Assembly (NCBI RefSeq): GCF_003047105.1
Contig: NZ_CP028475.1
Span: 2,170,001 to 2,234,000, forward strand
Direction: 5' to 3'
From: Celeribacter baekdonensis
GTDB lineage: Bacteria; Pseudomonadota; Alphaproteobacteria; Rhodobacterales; Rhodobacteraceae
Length of the DNA: 64,000 bases
The notes below the pieces were generated by a model. The model was not told where the DNA came from. It did no database searches and saw only the letters and a list, made by a program, of their open reading frames with translations. Position 1 is the stretch's first letter. Each line of letters starts with the position of its first letter. This document shows, in pieces, positions 36,740-45,500 of this stretch. The position numbers and the translations under genes were made by a program.

Positions 36740-37556
36740 GAGCCGCCTCCCGCGCCGGGACGGGGCGCGCGCTCAGGATGCGTTCGGCAATCTCGACAAA
36801 GCCTGCGCCACCCTCGGACGGGGCCACAAAGGCGGGCGGGGCAAAGCTACCCGGTTCAAAATCGCGCACATTGGCGACACCGCAGGAATTTGGGAAAAAC
36901 TCAAACATCGGACCGTCATTCGGACTGTCGCCCGCAAAGATAATCCGTGCACGATCCGCATCCAGATCCATCCCAAGGATGTCCTTGGCAAAGAGGCGGC
37001 TCATCGACAGTTTGTCGTAATTGCCAAACCAGCCGTTCACATGGATCGAGGACAGTTTGGCGACCGCCCCGGCCTCTTTGAACATATCGAGGATCAATTG
37101 CACCTGATCTTCGGGCAGTGCGGGCACATCTTCGCAGAAATCAATCGCCAGATCGGCTTCGCGATAGAGTTGATCCGAGGCGATCCCCGCGCCGGGCACT
37201 TTTGCCAAAATGTCCTGACGCAACACGTCGAGACGGAACCGATTTTTACGCCGTTCTTCTGCCGTGGCAAAAAACTTTTGCCGCATCACTTTCTTTTCGC
37301 GATCATAGGAAAAATAGAACGCACCGTTTTCACCCACGATTCCGGCCACGGGCCAAAGCCGTGCGATCATATCGCACCACCCGGCGGGACGTCCGGTGAT
37401 CGGCACCACCGCAAGCCCCGCATCGGCCAGCCGCTCCAAAGCGGCATAGGCCGCGGCGGGCAACTGGCCGTCCGTGGTCAGCGTATCGTCAATATCGGTC
37501 AAAACCGCCACACAATTGGCCAGTTGGCCGTCGTCAAGTTCGCTCAGCGGACGCAT
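36732..37556 (-). CDS. HAD-superfamily (IIB) phosphatase
   Basis: A 274-residue HAD hydrolase. Motif I is LTDIDDTLTTDG near residue 20, motif II ITGR near 55, and motif IV GDSPNDGPMFEFF near 215; the Lys of motif III lies in the NYDKLSMSRLFAKDILGMD segment. The cap insertion is of the Cof/IIB type seen in sugar-phosphate and glycosylglycerol- or glycerate-phosphate phosphatases. ATG 37556 overlaps the stop of the araM-like gene (TGATG), and its own end overlaps the GlpD start by 8 bases, so it is tightly coupled to both. The substrate is unknown; Bacillus ara operons also pair a HAD phosphatase (AraL) with AraM. Confidence 0.83.
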   Translation of the reverse strand: MRPLSELDDGQLANCVAVLTDIDDTLTTDGQLPAAAYAALERLADAGLAVVPITGRPAGWCDMIARLWPVAGIVGENGAFYFSYDREKKVMRQKFFATAEERRKNRFRLDVLRQDILAKVPGAGIASDQLYREADLAIDFCEDVPALPEDQVQLILDMFKEAGAVAKLSSIHVNGWFGNYDKLSMSRLFAKDILGMDLDADRARIIFAGDSPNDGPMFEFFPNSCGVANVRDFEPGSFAPPAFVAPSEGGAGFVEIAERILSARPVPAREAAHV

Positions 37557-38896
37557 CAGACCCACTCCTCAATAAAACTGTCCAGAATGCCCATGTCATC
37601 GGCGAGATCGAGCATGGAGTAGCGGTCGCGCATCTCGCGGCAATGGCGCAGGGCGTCGATATACAGACCGCGTTCAAGGCCGATTTCGTCATAGGTGGCC
37701 CCGCCCCCGGAGGCGCGTAGATGTTTCGCCATCTCGTCAGGTGCCAACATCATTGCGCGCAATGTTGTGCGCAGTTCAGGCCAGATTTCAGCCAATTGAC
37801 GGTTGAAGGCCTCTGTAGCCTGCGCATCCATCGCTTTGGCGCGCGAGGCCTTGAGGCAATCTTCGACCGCCGCCGCCGGATAGCGCGCGCGGATTGCGGC
37901 CTCGTCCGGTTGCCAGCCACGAATGCGCGGCGCTTGCTCCATCGAGAGGATGTGATCTTGCAGCCGCGCCATGGTGATGGAGGCCACGCCGACCTGTTGA
38001 CCATGAACGGTGCCGGGGTGGCGGTCGCCGGCGAAACTGTCGATCCAATGGGAAATCTGGTGTTCGCCCATCGAGCCAGGATGGCTCATGCCAACCACGG
38101 CAATGCCAAGCCCACCAAGGGTCAAAAGCCGTTGCAAATACCCGATGGCGTCATGTTCGCCCTGACCCAAATCGGCGGATCGGCGCAGCACTTCGGCCTC
38201 GTCGTTTTCCTGCAAAAGATAGGGCGCGGTCGCATAGCGCGTGCCCAGCATCACATGGGAAAAATACCAATCCACCTGCGCCGTGGGCCGACACAAAGAG
38301 TCCCCCAACCCCGCGCCGATCAAATATTGCGGCGCTTTTGAGGACACGTCGATGTCGATGAAAACGCCCTTGGCCGCATGAGCATTTTGCGTGGTTTTCA
38401 GACCGGACTCGAGGGTGATCGACGCGGTCGAAGAGGTGTAACCATTCATCGAAGGCGCTGTGCCGAACACACTATAGGCGCGCCCGTCGAGATAGGTCGC
38501 GTATTTGCACAGATCGTTGATCGTGCCAGATCCGACCGCAATCAACGCGTCATGATTGCGGGTCAGTTTTTGCAGATCGCGCACCTGTCCTTCGTCGGCA
38601 TGTGGATGATCTAAAACGAAAATCTCAGCCTTGCCCTGCATGTTGCGCGCAACATCCGCGCCCATCACTTCGGCCGTGTCCGCATCACATACCACCGCAT
38701 AGCTTTGCGCGGGCATCACCGCATTCACCATGTCATGGGCGGCGTCGGCAAAGCCGTCACCGATGTTGATGTTGTTGAAAGGAACATCAACAGCCAGCCC
38801 AGTATCCGGGTCGCGCCAGTTGCCCTGAGTGACCTCGGTGATGAGGGCATTCCAGCCGGGTGTCACGCGGTCTTTGATTGAAAGCGGCATGGTCAT
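37556..38896 (-). CDS. Glycerol-1-phosphate dehydrogenase-like protein (AraM family)
   Basis: A 446-residue member of the iron-type alcohol dehydrogenase fold, sn-glycerol-1-phosphate dehydrogenase branch. NAD site: LIAVGSGTINDLCKYA. Substrate loop: FGTAPSMNGYTSSTASITL (bacterial AraM usually has Asp where this has Asn). Metal ligands: Asp in GAGLGDSLCRPTAQVDWYFSH, His in GEHQISHWIDSF, and His in HPGTVHGQQVGV. ATG 38896 has GGAGGAG upstream. Known AraM reduces dihydroxyacetone phosphate to G1P. Here it is the first gene of an 11-gene catabolic operon together with GlpD, so the reaction could run in the oxidative direction or on another phosphorylated polyol. Confidence 0.85.
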   Translation of the reverse strand: MTMPLSIKDRVTPGWNALITEVTQGNWRDPDTGLAVDVPFNNINIGDGFADAAHDMVNAVMPAQSYAVVCDADTAEVMGADVARNMQGKAEIFVLDHPHADEGQVRDLQKLTRNHDALIAVGSGTINDLCKYATYLDGRAYSVFGTAPSMNGYTSSTASITLESGLKTTQNAHAAKGVFIDIDVSSKAPQYLIGAGLGDSLCRPTAQVDWYFSHVMLGTRYATAPYLLQENDEAEVLRRSADLGQGEHDAIGYLQRLLTLGGLGIAVVGMSHPGSMGEHQISHWIDSFAGDRHPGTVHGQQVGVASITMARLQDHILSMEQAPRIRGWQPDEAAIRARYPAAAVEDCLKASRAKAMDAQATEAFNRQLAEIWPELRTTLRAMMLAPDEMAKHLRASGGGATYDEIGLERGLYIDALRHCREMRDRYSMLDLADDMGILDSFIEEWV

Positions 38897-39068
38897 TTGC
38901 TCCTCCCTCGCAAACTTCTCACTTGAATTGAAAGTTGTCAGATAGTTGTGGCATATGTCAATAACATTATTCAAAGCATACTGACATATGTCAAAGCACT
39001 TGATTTCCAAAGGTTTCAGGTTGATTGTCAGACTGAATTTCGTAAAAGCACCATTTTAAGGAGCGCAC
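38897..39068. promoter_or_regulatory. Divergent control region with paired palindromic operators
   Basis: Two copies of a 12-base palindrome occur 33 bases apart: TGGCATATGTCA at 38949-38960 (one mismatch) and TGACATATGTCA at 38982-38993 (perfect). The spacing is about three helical turns, so proteins bound at both would face the same side. The region lies between the AraM operon and the divergent SorC regulator gene, is AT-rich, and probably contains both promoters. Confidence 0.7.
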
Positions 39069-40072
39069 ATGCCGGGCAAACGCGACAAAACCGATGACGA
39101 CTCACGCCACGCCACACGGCGCACCGTGCCGTCGCGGTTTGGCATGGACGAGGTGCTTTGGGCGGCGTGGCTCTATTACGAAGAGGGTCAAAAACAGGAC
39201 AAAATCGCCGATCAGCTGGGGATTTCACGCGCCTCTGTGTTCAACCTGCTGCAAAAGGCGCGCGATGAGGGGATCGTGAATATCTCCATCGACCCCTCGC
39301 GCATCGCGCGGGCTGATTTGGCGCTTAAACTGTGCGAATTGAGCGGCCTGTCAGAATGCTATGTGCTACCGACGCCACAAGACCCCGCCACATTGGCCAA
39401 TGAAATCAGCCATCTGGGCGCGCGGGTCTTGGAAGCTCGGCTGCAGGCCGATGATACAATTGGTGTCGCTTGGGGGCGCACGGTTCTGTCGCTGTCAAAG
39501 CACCTGACCAGTATGCGTCACCCCAATATCACGGTCGCACAAATCACTGGCAGTGCCGTCGCGACATTTGATTTTTCGCCGGTTCTGTGTACCACAAATA
39601 TCGCAGATCGCCTCTGTGCACGTTGTGTGAACCTGCATGCGCCGGGGGTTGTGTCCACGGCGCAGGTCAAAGACATTTTGTTGAACGAGCCAGAAATCCG
39701 CAATCACTTCACCCTGTTGCAACAGTGCACAAAGACGATCTTTGGCGTCACCCAACTGGACGGTGAAACGCTTTTGGAACAAAGCGGTTTCATGTCCGAT
39801 GCCGCCTTGCAGATTTATCGCGATCTGGGGCGGTCGGCTTTGCTGCCGGGTATTTCTATAATGCTGAGGGGCAAATTGTGCGCAGTGAATTTGACGAGCG
39901 CCATATCACGATGGCGCTGGACGATTTGCTCAACGTGTCGGAACGAATCTGTATTGGTGGTGCTCCGCAAAAGGTCGGCGCGATCTATGGCATGTTGCAG
40001 GCACGGATCGCCAATATTTTGGTCACAGACGACGCAACGGCTCAGGGATTGATTGCACGGTACACATCTTGA
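39069..40072 (+). pseudogene. SorC/DeoR-type regulator, frameshifted
   Basis: The gene begins ATG 39069 after AAGGAG. Residues 1-60 hold the SorC-type helix-turn-helix (WAAWLYYEEGQKQDKIADQLGISRASVFNLLQKARDEGIV), followed by the sugar-binding domain (DDTIGVAWGRTVLSLSKHL, DRLCARCVNLHAPGVV). Frame is lost near 39827-39831, where four G occur; five would give DLGAVGFAAGYFYNAEGQ, and the continuation (RSEFDERHITMALDDLLNVSERICIGGAPQKVGAIYGML, then RIANILVTDDATAQGL) is in the next frame up to 40072. One missing base is the only visible fault. It should regulate the divergent polyol unit 1 through the palindromes at 38949 and 38982. Confidence 0.87.
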
Positions 40073-40347
40073 GGGTAAGGCGCGTTCGATGACCTCGCCT
40101 GTTTAAACTGTCCTCAAAGCGGCGCGGCATGATGTCGAACATGGTGTCGAGCATGGTTAAATCCCAGCCACTGCCTTTGACATGACGCACCCGTTAACCG
40201 TCGCGGTCGACTTTGAGGCGGGTGTTGACCCGCCCTGCATGCAAAACTCGGGGTTGCCCCCGAGTTTGCGTGACCTGTTCACCCGGTCAACCAACAGACT
40301 GCCTGCCGACAGTGTCGGTGTGGACAGGGCTGTGGTCGGCGGGGCCA
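40073..40347. terminator. Convergent intergenic region with three hairpins
   Basis: Perfect inverted repeats occur in series: GGCGGGT-GTTG-ACCCGCC (40217-40234), AAACTCGGGG with CCCCGAGTTT around TTGC (40244-40267), and CCGACA-G-TGTCGG (40306-40318). A fourth, imperfect one overlaps the stop of the next leftward gene. None has a long T tract. The position between convergent genes makes the 40244-40267 structure the best terminator candidate for both. No coding sequence is apparent. Confidence 0.6.
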
Positions 40348-41238
40348 TCAGGCCGCCACGACGCGTTGCGAGAGGTCCTTATACATCTCGAACGCCTGTG
40401 CAGGCGGCAGCAACTCATGGACGACAGCAGAGACGGCTTGGATCATCGCCACCGGATCAGCGGCACGGAAGATGTTGCGCCCCATATCGACACCTGCCGC
40501 CCCTTGATCGACCGCTTTATAGGCCACCTCCAACGCCTCTTTTTCAGGAATTTTTTTGCCGCCAGCGATCACGATAGGGACCGGGCACCCTGCACAGACG
40601 CGTTCAAACCCGTCTTCGACGAAATAGCTCTTAACGTATTGCGCCCCGATTTCGGCGGCGATCCGGGTCGCAAGCCCGAAATAACGCGCGTCGCGGGCCA
40701 TATCTTTGCCCACCCCTGTCACCGCAAGTGTCGGCATCCCCACACGGTTGCCCGCGTCGATCAAGCGGATCACATTGTTGATTGATTTATGTTCAAATTC
40801 CGAGCCGATGTAGACCTGTGCCGCCATCGCGCTGACATTCATCCGCAGCGCATCTTCCATGTCCACGGCCACCGTCTCATTCGACAGCTCGGACATGATC
40901 GAATTGCCGCCAGAGGCCCGCATGACAATGGGCTTGCGGGTCGAGGCAGGCACCGATGTGCGCAACATACCGCGGGTACACATCAAAACGTCCGCATAGT
41001 CAAACAGCGGAGAGATGTTCACGTCGACGCGCTCAAGCCCGGTGGTTGGCCCTTGGAAATAACCGTGGTCAAACGCCAGCATCACCGTGCGCCCGGTATC
41101 CGGTCGGAAAATGCGGGCCAAGCGGTTCTGCATACCCCAGTCATACGCCCCCGCCCCTTTGAGGAAAAAGGCCTCATTCTTTGCGGGCGTGTTCAGGGCA
41201 AAGTCCTTGCCGTCGATGATGTCGTCGAGATCAGCCAT
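40348..41238 (-). CDS. LsrF-like class-I aldolase/thiolase
   Basis: A 296-residue TIM-barrel protein strikingly like E. coli LsrF along its whole length: [88 protein letters not shown], the Schiff-base Lys in [14 protein letters not shown], and [13 protein letters not shown] 41238 has AAAGGA upstream. LsrF transfers an acetyl group from P-HPD, a product of phospho-AI-2, to CoA, giving DHAP. Here no LsrG lies beside it. Instead there are an FGGY kinase and a GlpD-like dehydrogenase, so the natural substrate is probably another phosphorylated ketose or dione. Confidence 0.88.
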   Translation of the reverse strand: MADLDDIIDGKDFALNTPAKNEAFFLKGAGAYDWGMQNRLARIFRPDTGRTVMLAFDHGYFQGPTTGLERVDVNISPLFDYADVLMCTRGMLRTSVPASTRKPIVMRASGGNSIMSELSNETVAVDMEDALRMNVSAMAAQVYIGSEFEHKSINNVIRLIDAGNRVGMPTLAVTGVGKDMARDARYFGLATRIAAEIGAQYVKSYFVEDGFERVCAGCPVPIVIAGGKKIPEKEALEVAYKAVDQGAAGVDMGRNIFRAADPVAMIQAVSAVVHELLPPAQAFEMYKDLSQRVVAA

Positions 41239-41289
41239 TGGATGTCCTTTACTGTGTTGTTTTTTCATGGGGCTCGCAACTAGCTCCGC

Positions 41290-42777
41290 CTATTGCTGGG
41301 CCCAAACAGGCCCAAGCGCATCGCCATAGGCGCACCAACGCGCATAGCGACGATCAAGGATCGCACCCGCCTCAGGGTCGGGTACAAGTTCGGTGGTAAA
41401 CGCGGCCATCTCAGCCGCTGCTGTGTCGTAGTCAGGAAAAATGCCCGCCCCGAGGGCTGCGGCCATGGCCGCGCCCCGCGCGCCGGTCTCTTCGCAATCC
41501 GAAAGCCGCAGGCGCATTTGGAGCGTATCGGCAAAAATCTGTGCCCAAAGCGGTGACTTCGCCCCACCTCCAGACAGGGTCGCCTGTGTGATCGTCCGGT
41601 CCGGGTCCAAAATCTCGAAATGTGCCCGATGACCAAAGGCCACGCCCTCATAGAGCGCCCGCACCATATCAGCGCGCGTGTGCCATGATCCGATGTTGTT
41701 GAACCCGCCCCGCGCGCCGGGGACCGGCCCGGCGTAAAGGTACGGATGAAAACAGGGCAACTCCCCCTGCGGATCGGATTGGGCGGCCAACCTGTTGCAT
41801 AGGGCAAAGGGGGCCTCACCCGTCGCTTTTGCCTCTTCTGCGAGGTGGTTTTTGACGAACCATTCGAGGTTGGCGGCCGATGTTGGCGAAGCCTCGCAAC
41901 TCACCCAAACATCGCGGCCAAGGACACTTGCCAAAATGGCGCGGGGATTTTCGGGAAGTGCGGTGGCAAAAACTTGGTTGATCGACCAACTGCCCGCGAC
42001 GATAGAGGCCTCGCCCGCTTTTGTCGTCCCGGCCCCAAGCGTTGAGGCCAACACATCAAACAACCCGGCCACAACCGGCGTGCCTGCCTTGAGACCGCTG
42101 AGCGCTGCGGCGTCCGCCGTCACATGCCCGACGACATCGTGACTTTGTGCAGGCTCAGGCAGCACCCCCCGCAGCGCACGGATGCCATAGAGATCAAGCA
42201 ACCCATCGTCGTATTCCAATGCGGGCATCGCCAACAGGCCACAGCCAGACAGGTCGGACACATCGGAGCCGACGCGTCCGGTCAACCCATGCACGATCAC
42301 GTCCTTGCACAGCAAAACGCTGCCTGTCTGAGCCAAAATATCCGGGCGTTCCGCCGCGATCCACGACAGCAAAACCGGGGTCATTGCGGCCCAGGGACGC
42401 GATTGCGCCCGCCGGTGAATCTCGTCGCCATGACGTTGCGCCAACTGCGCGGCCAGAAGGACGGCCCGGCTGTCCATCGACTGAATGCCCAACAGACCCC
42501 GCCCCTCGCGGTCCATCAGGTATAGCCCATTGCCATGACCGGCGGCGCCCACGGCGCGCACCTGCGCCGCATCAATGCCCGCCTTTGCCAAACAGTCGTG
42601 AATCGCCCCCGCCGCAGCCTGCCAAAGATCGTCAGGGCGACGCTCGACACAGCCGGGCGCAGGCTGAAAAGAGACGGAGTCGCGCGAGGCCACCGCGAGT
42701 GTGTTGCCCAACAGGTCAAACAACGCCGCCTTGACCACTGTATTTCCGGCATCCACGCCGATCAGATACCCGCTCAT
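41290..42777 (-). CDS. FGGY-family carbohydrate kinase
   Basis: A 495-residue kinase. N-terminal phosphate loop: LIGVDAGNTVVKAALFDLLG; then VGAAGHGNGLYLMDREGRGLLGIQSMDSRA and LLCKDVIVHGLTGRVGSDVSDLSG. C-terminal: ATLSGGGAKSPLWAQIFADTLQMRL. ATG 42777 overlaps the GlpD-like stop (ATGA). The text is closer to L-xylulose/polyol kinases of the family than to E. coli LsrK. In position it corresponds to an erythritol-type kinase next to an EryB-like dehydrogenase, but no isomerase gene of the ery pathway is present. Confidence 0.85.
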   Translation of the reverse strand: MSGYLIGVDAGNTVVKAALFDLLGNTLAVASRDSVSFQPAPGCVERRPDDLWQAAAGAIHDCLAKAGIDAAQVRAVGAAGHGNGLYLMDREGRGLLGIQSMDSRAVLLAAQLAQRHGDEIHRRAQSRPWAAMTPVLLSWIAAERPDILAQTGSVLLCKDVIVHGLTGRVGSDVSDLSGCGLLAMPALEYDDGLLDLYGIRALRGVLPEPAQSHDVVGHVTADAAALSGLKAGTPVVAGLFDVLASTLGAGTTKAGEASIVAGSWSINQVFATALPENPRAILASVLGRDVWVSCEASPTSAANLEWFVKNHLAEEAKATGEAPFALCNRLAAQSDPQGELPCFHPYLYAGPVPGARGGFNNIGSWHTRADMVRALYEGVAFGHRAHFEILDPDRTITQATLSGGGAKSPLWAQIFADTLQMRLRLSDCEETGARGAAMAAALGAGIFPDYDTAAAEMAAFTTELVPDPEAGAILDRRYARWCAYGDALGPVWAQQ

Positions 42778-44525
42778 TGCGCCGCCTCCGTCCAATGCGC
42801 TGTGCCGCGGCTTTCAAGTCGCGCGCGCGTCGCCCCGTGATCCGCCACAAGTTTTTCACGAAACACCTGCACCGCCTCGTCGCGCTGGGTCCGGGTCCAT
42901 TCTTTCGCCACGCACAGCCGGTCGGCCATCTCTTCGAGTGCTGCACTGTCCAGCCCTCCGCTCAGCGCCACTGTCGTTCGGCGCAGGGCCAAATCGGCCA
43001 GTGTTTCGACCTGTTCTGTGGTGATCAGGTAGTCGATCTCTTCCATGCTGTAGTCAGGCAACCCGGCAAGCATCGTCTCCGTGGAAAAGCGTTTTGCCAG
43101 CGGCCCGGCCAGTGTGCCATAGCGCTCAACCAAGCGCGCAACCCGGAGTTCCGACAGTCCGCTGTCCGCCCGGATGCGCGAAACCAGTGCCTCCGGGTTT
43201 TGTGGAAAGCCACACCCACCGCCAATGGGCAATGCCTTGGTGTCCAACATACGCGGCAGGCCGAGCCGCGTCAGAACATCATCGGCGGCCAGCTCGCCAA
43301 ACGCCCGAAACGTGGTCCATTTTCCGCCAATCATGCACAGGACCGGAGGATGCGCCTGGCCAGCCTCCGGCTCGATCCATGCGTTAAAATGGCCGCGCGG
43401 GATCTGCCCCGTGGTGCCTGCTGTACTGACGGGCAACGGACGCACGCCTGAAAAGATATGCCGAATGTGATCGCGTGAAATGTCGAGGCCGGGGAACACC
43501 CAACGCACCCCTTCGAGAATATAATCACGCTCGTCTTCTTCACAGCGCGCGTGGTCAGGGTCCGGCACCTTTATGTCGGTGGAGCCAATCAGAACCATCC
43601 CATGCAGACAGAACATGATGCAGATGCGCCCATCTGTGTTCTCGAAATACACCATATCTTCGCCAAGCATGTCCCGAAGCACCGGGTGATCCAATACAAG
43701 ATGCGACCCTTTGGTGCCCTGAACCATCGGCTCTGGACCCGCTTCAAGGCGACGGTTCGTCATGTCGATCCATGCGCCGGTGGCATTGATGATCACATCG
43801 GGCCGCATGGTGATCTTCCGCCCGCCAATGCGATCATTCAGGGTCACTTCGGTCTCGCCGATGTCTGAAACCTCCAGATAGTTGAGTGCAATGGCCTCCT
43901 GCCCGGCGCGCGCCACGTCTTCGAACATCTCGGTGACGATCCGTTCGGGGTGGCTGACCTGACCGTCATAATAAGCAGCGGCACAACGGACTTCGCGACG
44001 AAAGGGAAAGCGCTCTTTTGCCTTTTTGCCAGAAAGGAAAGCGTGTTTCGGCATCCCGCCCTTGCCACGCGTGTAAAGGTCGTAAAACGACAGGCCCAAC
44101 TTGACGGGCAACGCCCCGCGCCGCGATGGGGCGCGGGAAAAGCCCATGAATTTCAAAGGCGCGTTCAACGACCCCGAGAACCAGGACTCAATGGGAACCA
44201 CGGTGCGCAGCGGGCGAACAAGGTGCGGCGCGTTGGCCAAGAGGCGGTTGCGCTCATCCAGCGCCTCGCGCACCAAATCGAATTCGCCGTTTTCCAGATA
44301 GCGCAACCCGCCGTGCACCATGCGGCTCAAGGCCGAGGAGGCCCCCGCACAAAAATCGCCCTTTTCCGCCAACATGACTGACACGCCATTGAGCGCCAGT
44401 TCACGGTAAGCTGAGGCACCATTGATACCACCTCCGATGATCAGCACCTTTGGCGTGCTGGCGTCCATCCGATCGAGACGGTCGGTGCGACTGATGTCGG
44501 GGATGATGGATATTGGATCGCTCAT
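42774..44525 (-). CDS. GlpD/EryB-type FAD-dependent dehydrogenase
   Basis: A 583-residue flavoprotein. An N-terminal leader of about 25 residues precedes the FAD site KVLIIGGGINGASAYRELALNGVSVMLAEKGDFCAGASSALSRMVHGGLRYLENGEFDLVREAL. VIINATGAWIDMTNRR, GTKGSHLVLDHPVLRDMLG and VLIGSTDIKVPDPD are GlpD-family blocks. The C-terminal extension is longer than in the other GlpD homologue (35192). Both ends overlap neighbours by four bases (ATGA). It likely oxidises the phosphorylated polyol made by the FGGY kinase. The family includes erythritol-phosphate dehydrogenase (EryB). Confidence 0.86.
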   Translation of the reverse strand: MSDPISIIPDISRTDRLDRMDASTPKVLIIGGGINGASAYRELALNGVSVMLAEKGDFCAGASSALSRMVHGGLRYLENGEFDLVREALDERNRLLANAPHLVRPLRTVVPIESWFSGSLNAPLKFMGFSRAPSRRGALPVKLGLSFYDLYTRGKGGMPKHAFLSGKKAKERFPFRREVRCAAAYYDGQVSHPERIVTEMFEDVARAGQEAIALNYLEVSDIGETEVTLNDRIGGRKITMRPDVIINATGAWIDMTNRRLEAGPEPMVQGTKGSHLVLDHPVLRDMLGEDMVYFENTDGRICIMFCLHGMVLIGSTDIKVPDPDHARCEEDERDYILEGVRWVFPGLDISRDHIRHIFSGVRPLPVSTAGTTGQIPRGHFNAWIEPEAGQAHPPVLCMIGGKWTTFRAFGELAADDVLTRLGLPRMLDTKALPIGGGCGFPQNPEALVSRIRADSGLSELRVARLVERYGTLAGPLAKRFSTETMLAGLPDYSMEEIDYLITTEQVETLADLALRRTTVALSGGLDSAALEEMADRLCVAKEWTRTQRDEAVQVFREKLVADHGATRARLESRGTAHWTEAAQ

Positions 44526-45499
44526 GCGGTATCTGCCTTCAATCGGGCCAGCACATCACGGGCCGTAGCCTCGTCCGTGACCAGCGTGTTGATGTAGCCC
44601 CCGCGCACCACGGCGCAGATTGCTTCGGCTTTTTCGAGCCCTGCGGCCACACCGATGCTGACCGGGATCTTTGCCAAGTCATCGGGAGCCATGGCCACGA
44701 CCAGCCGGTTGCGAGTGTAGTCGGTCACCTTGCCATCGCGATCCAGCACATGGGCCAAAAGTTCGGCCACTGCCCCAGACGCCATCAGCTCGCCTTCTTC
44801 GCCCGGAACATCACGGTGCAGGTCGAAATAAGAGGTGGCGCGTTCCCGCAGTCCACCGATGCCAACCACCGCCAAGTCTGCGGCGCGGGCCGCCTCGATC
44901 ACCCGGCTGACCGTTTTCATACCAGCCACAATTTCGCGCTGTTCCTCGGTTTCCGCAAACATGGGCGACAGCATTTGAACCGCTTCGCCACCGAAAGAGC
45001 GCGCCATCGTGGCGGCGACGTGGTTCACGTCGGTATAGTGTTGCCCTTGGACCAATCCGGTCGCAGGCACCATGCGCACGCCTTTGACCTGCGGCACATT
45101 GCGTAAGCCTGCAACACAAGCACTGACCCCTTTGCCCCCCGTCACACAGACCGACATGCCGGGCTTGACCTTAGAGACCAGCAATGCGGCGGCGCACAGG
45201 CCCACCCGCGCCAACACCGCTTCGGGATTGCCAGAGGCTGTGGCTTCGATCACCACTTCGCGCAGACCCGAAGCATCGGCCAAGTCCCGTTCCAGCGCAA
45301 GATGGTCCTGAAAGGGCGATCGGATCGAAATGTCGACCATGCCCATCTCGTGGCCCATTTTGATCATGCGGTTGACGGTTGAATGGCTCTGTCCGGTGCG
45401 TTCGGCCACCTCGGCCTGCGTGAGACCATCGAGGTAATGCATCGTCAGCGCGGCGTAGATCCGGCGCACCAAGGCAATATCTGGTGTCATATCCCCCAT
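44522..45499 (-). CDS. SorC/DeoR-type transcriptional regulator
   Basis: A 325-residue regulator of the SorC/LsrR/EryD type. The helix-turn-helix lies near residues 12-50 (RRIYAALTMHYLDGLTQAEVAERTGQSHSTVNRMIKMGHEMGMV); the effector domain shows MSVCVTGGKGVSACVAGL, DLAVVGIGGLRERATSYFDLHRDVP and GVAAGLEKAEAICAVVRGGYINTLVTDEATARDVL. ATG 45499 is used; a second in-frame ATG lies at 45490. It is embedded in the operon it presumably regulates, between the permease and the dehydrogenase. Effectors of this family are usually phosphorylated sugars. Confidence 0.88.
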   Translation of the reverse strand: MGDMTPDIALVRRIYAALTMHYLDGLTQAEVAERTGQSHSTVNRMIKMGHEMGMVDISIRSPFQDHLALERDLADASGLREVVIEATASGNPEAVLARVGLCAAALLVSKVKPGMSVCVTGGKGVSACVAGLRNVPQVKGVRMVPATGLVQGQHYTDVNHVAATMARSFGGEAVQMLSPMFAETEEQREIVAGMKTVSRVIEAARAADLAVVGIGGLRERATSYFDLHRDVPGEEGELMASGAVAELLAHVLDRDGKVTDYTRNRLVVAMAPDDLAKIPVSIGVAAGLEKAEAICAVVRGGYINTLVTDEATARDVLARLKADTA

Positions 45500-45500
45500 C

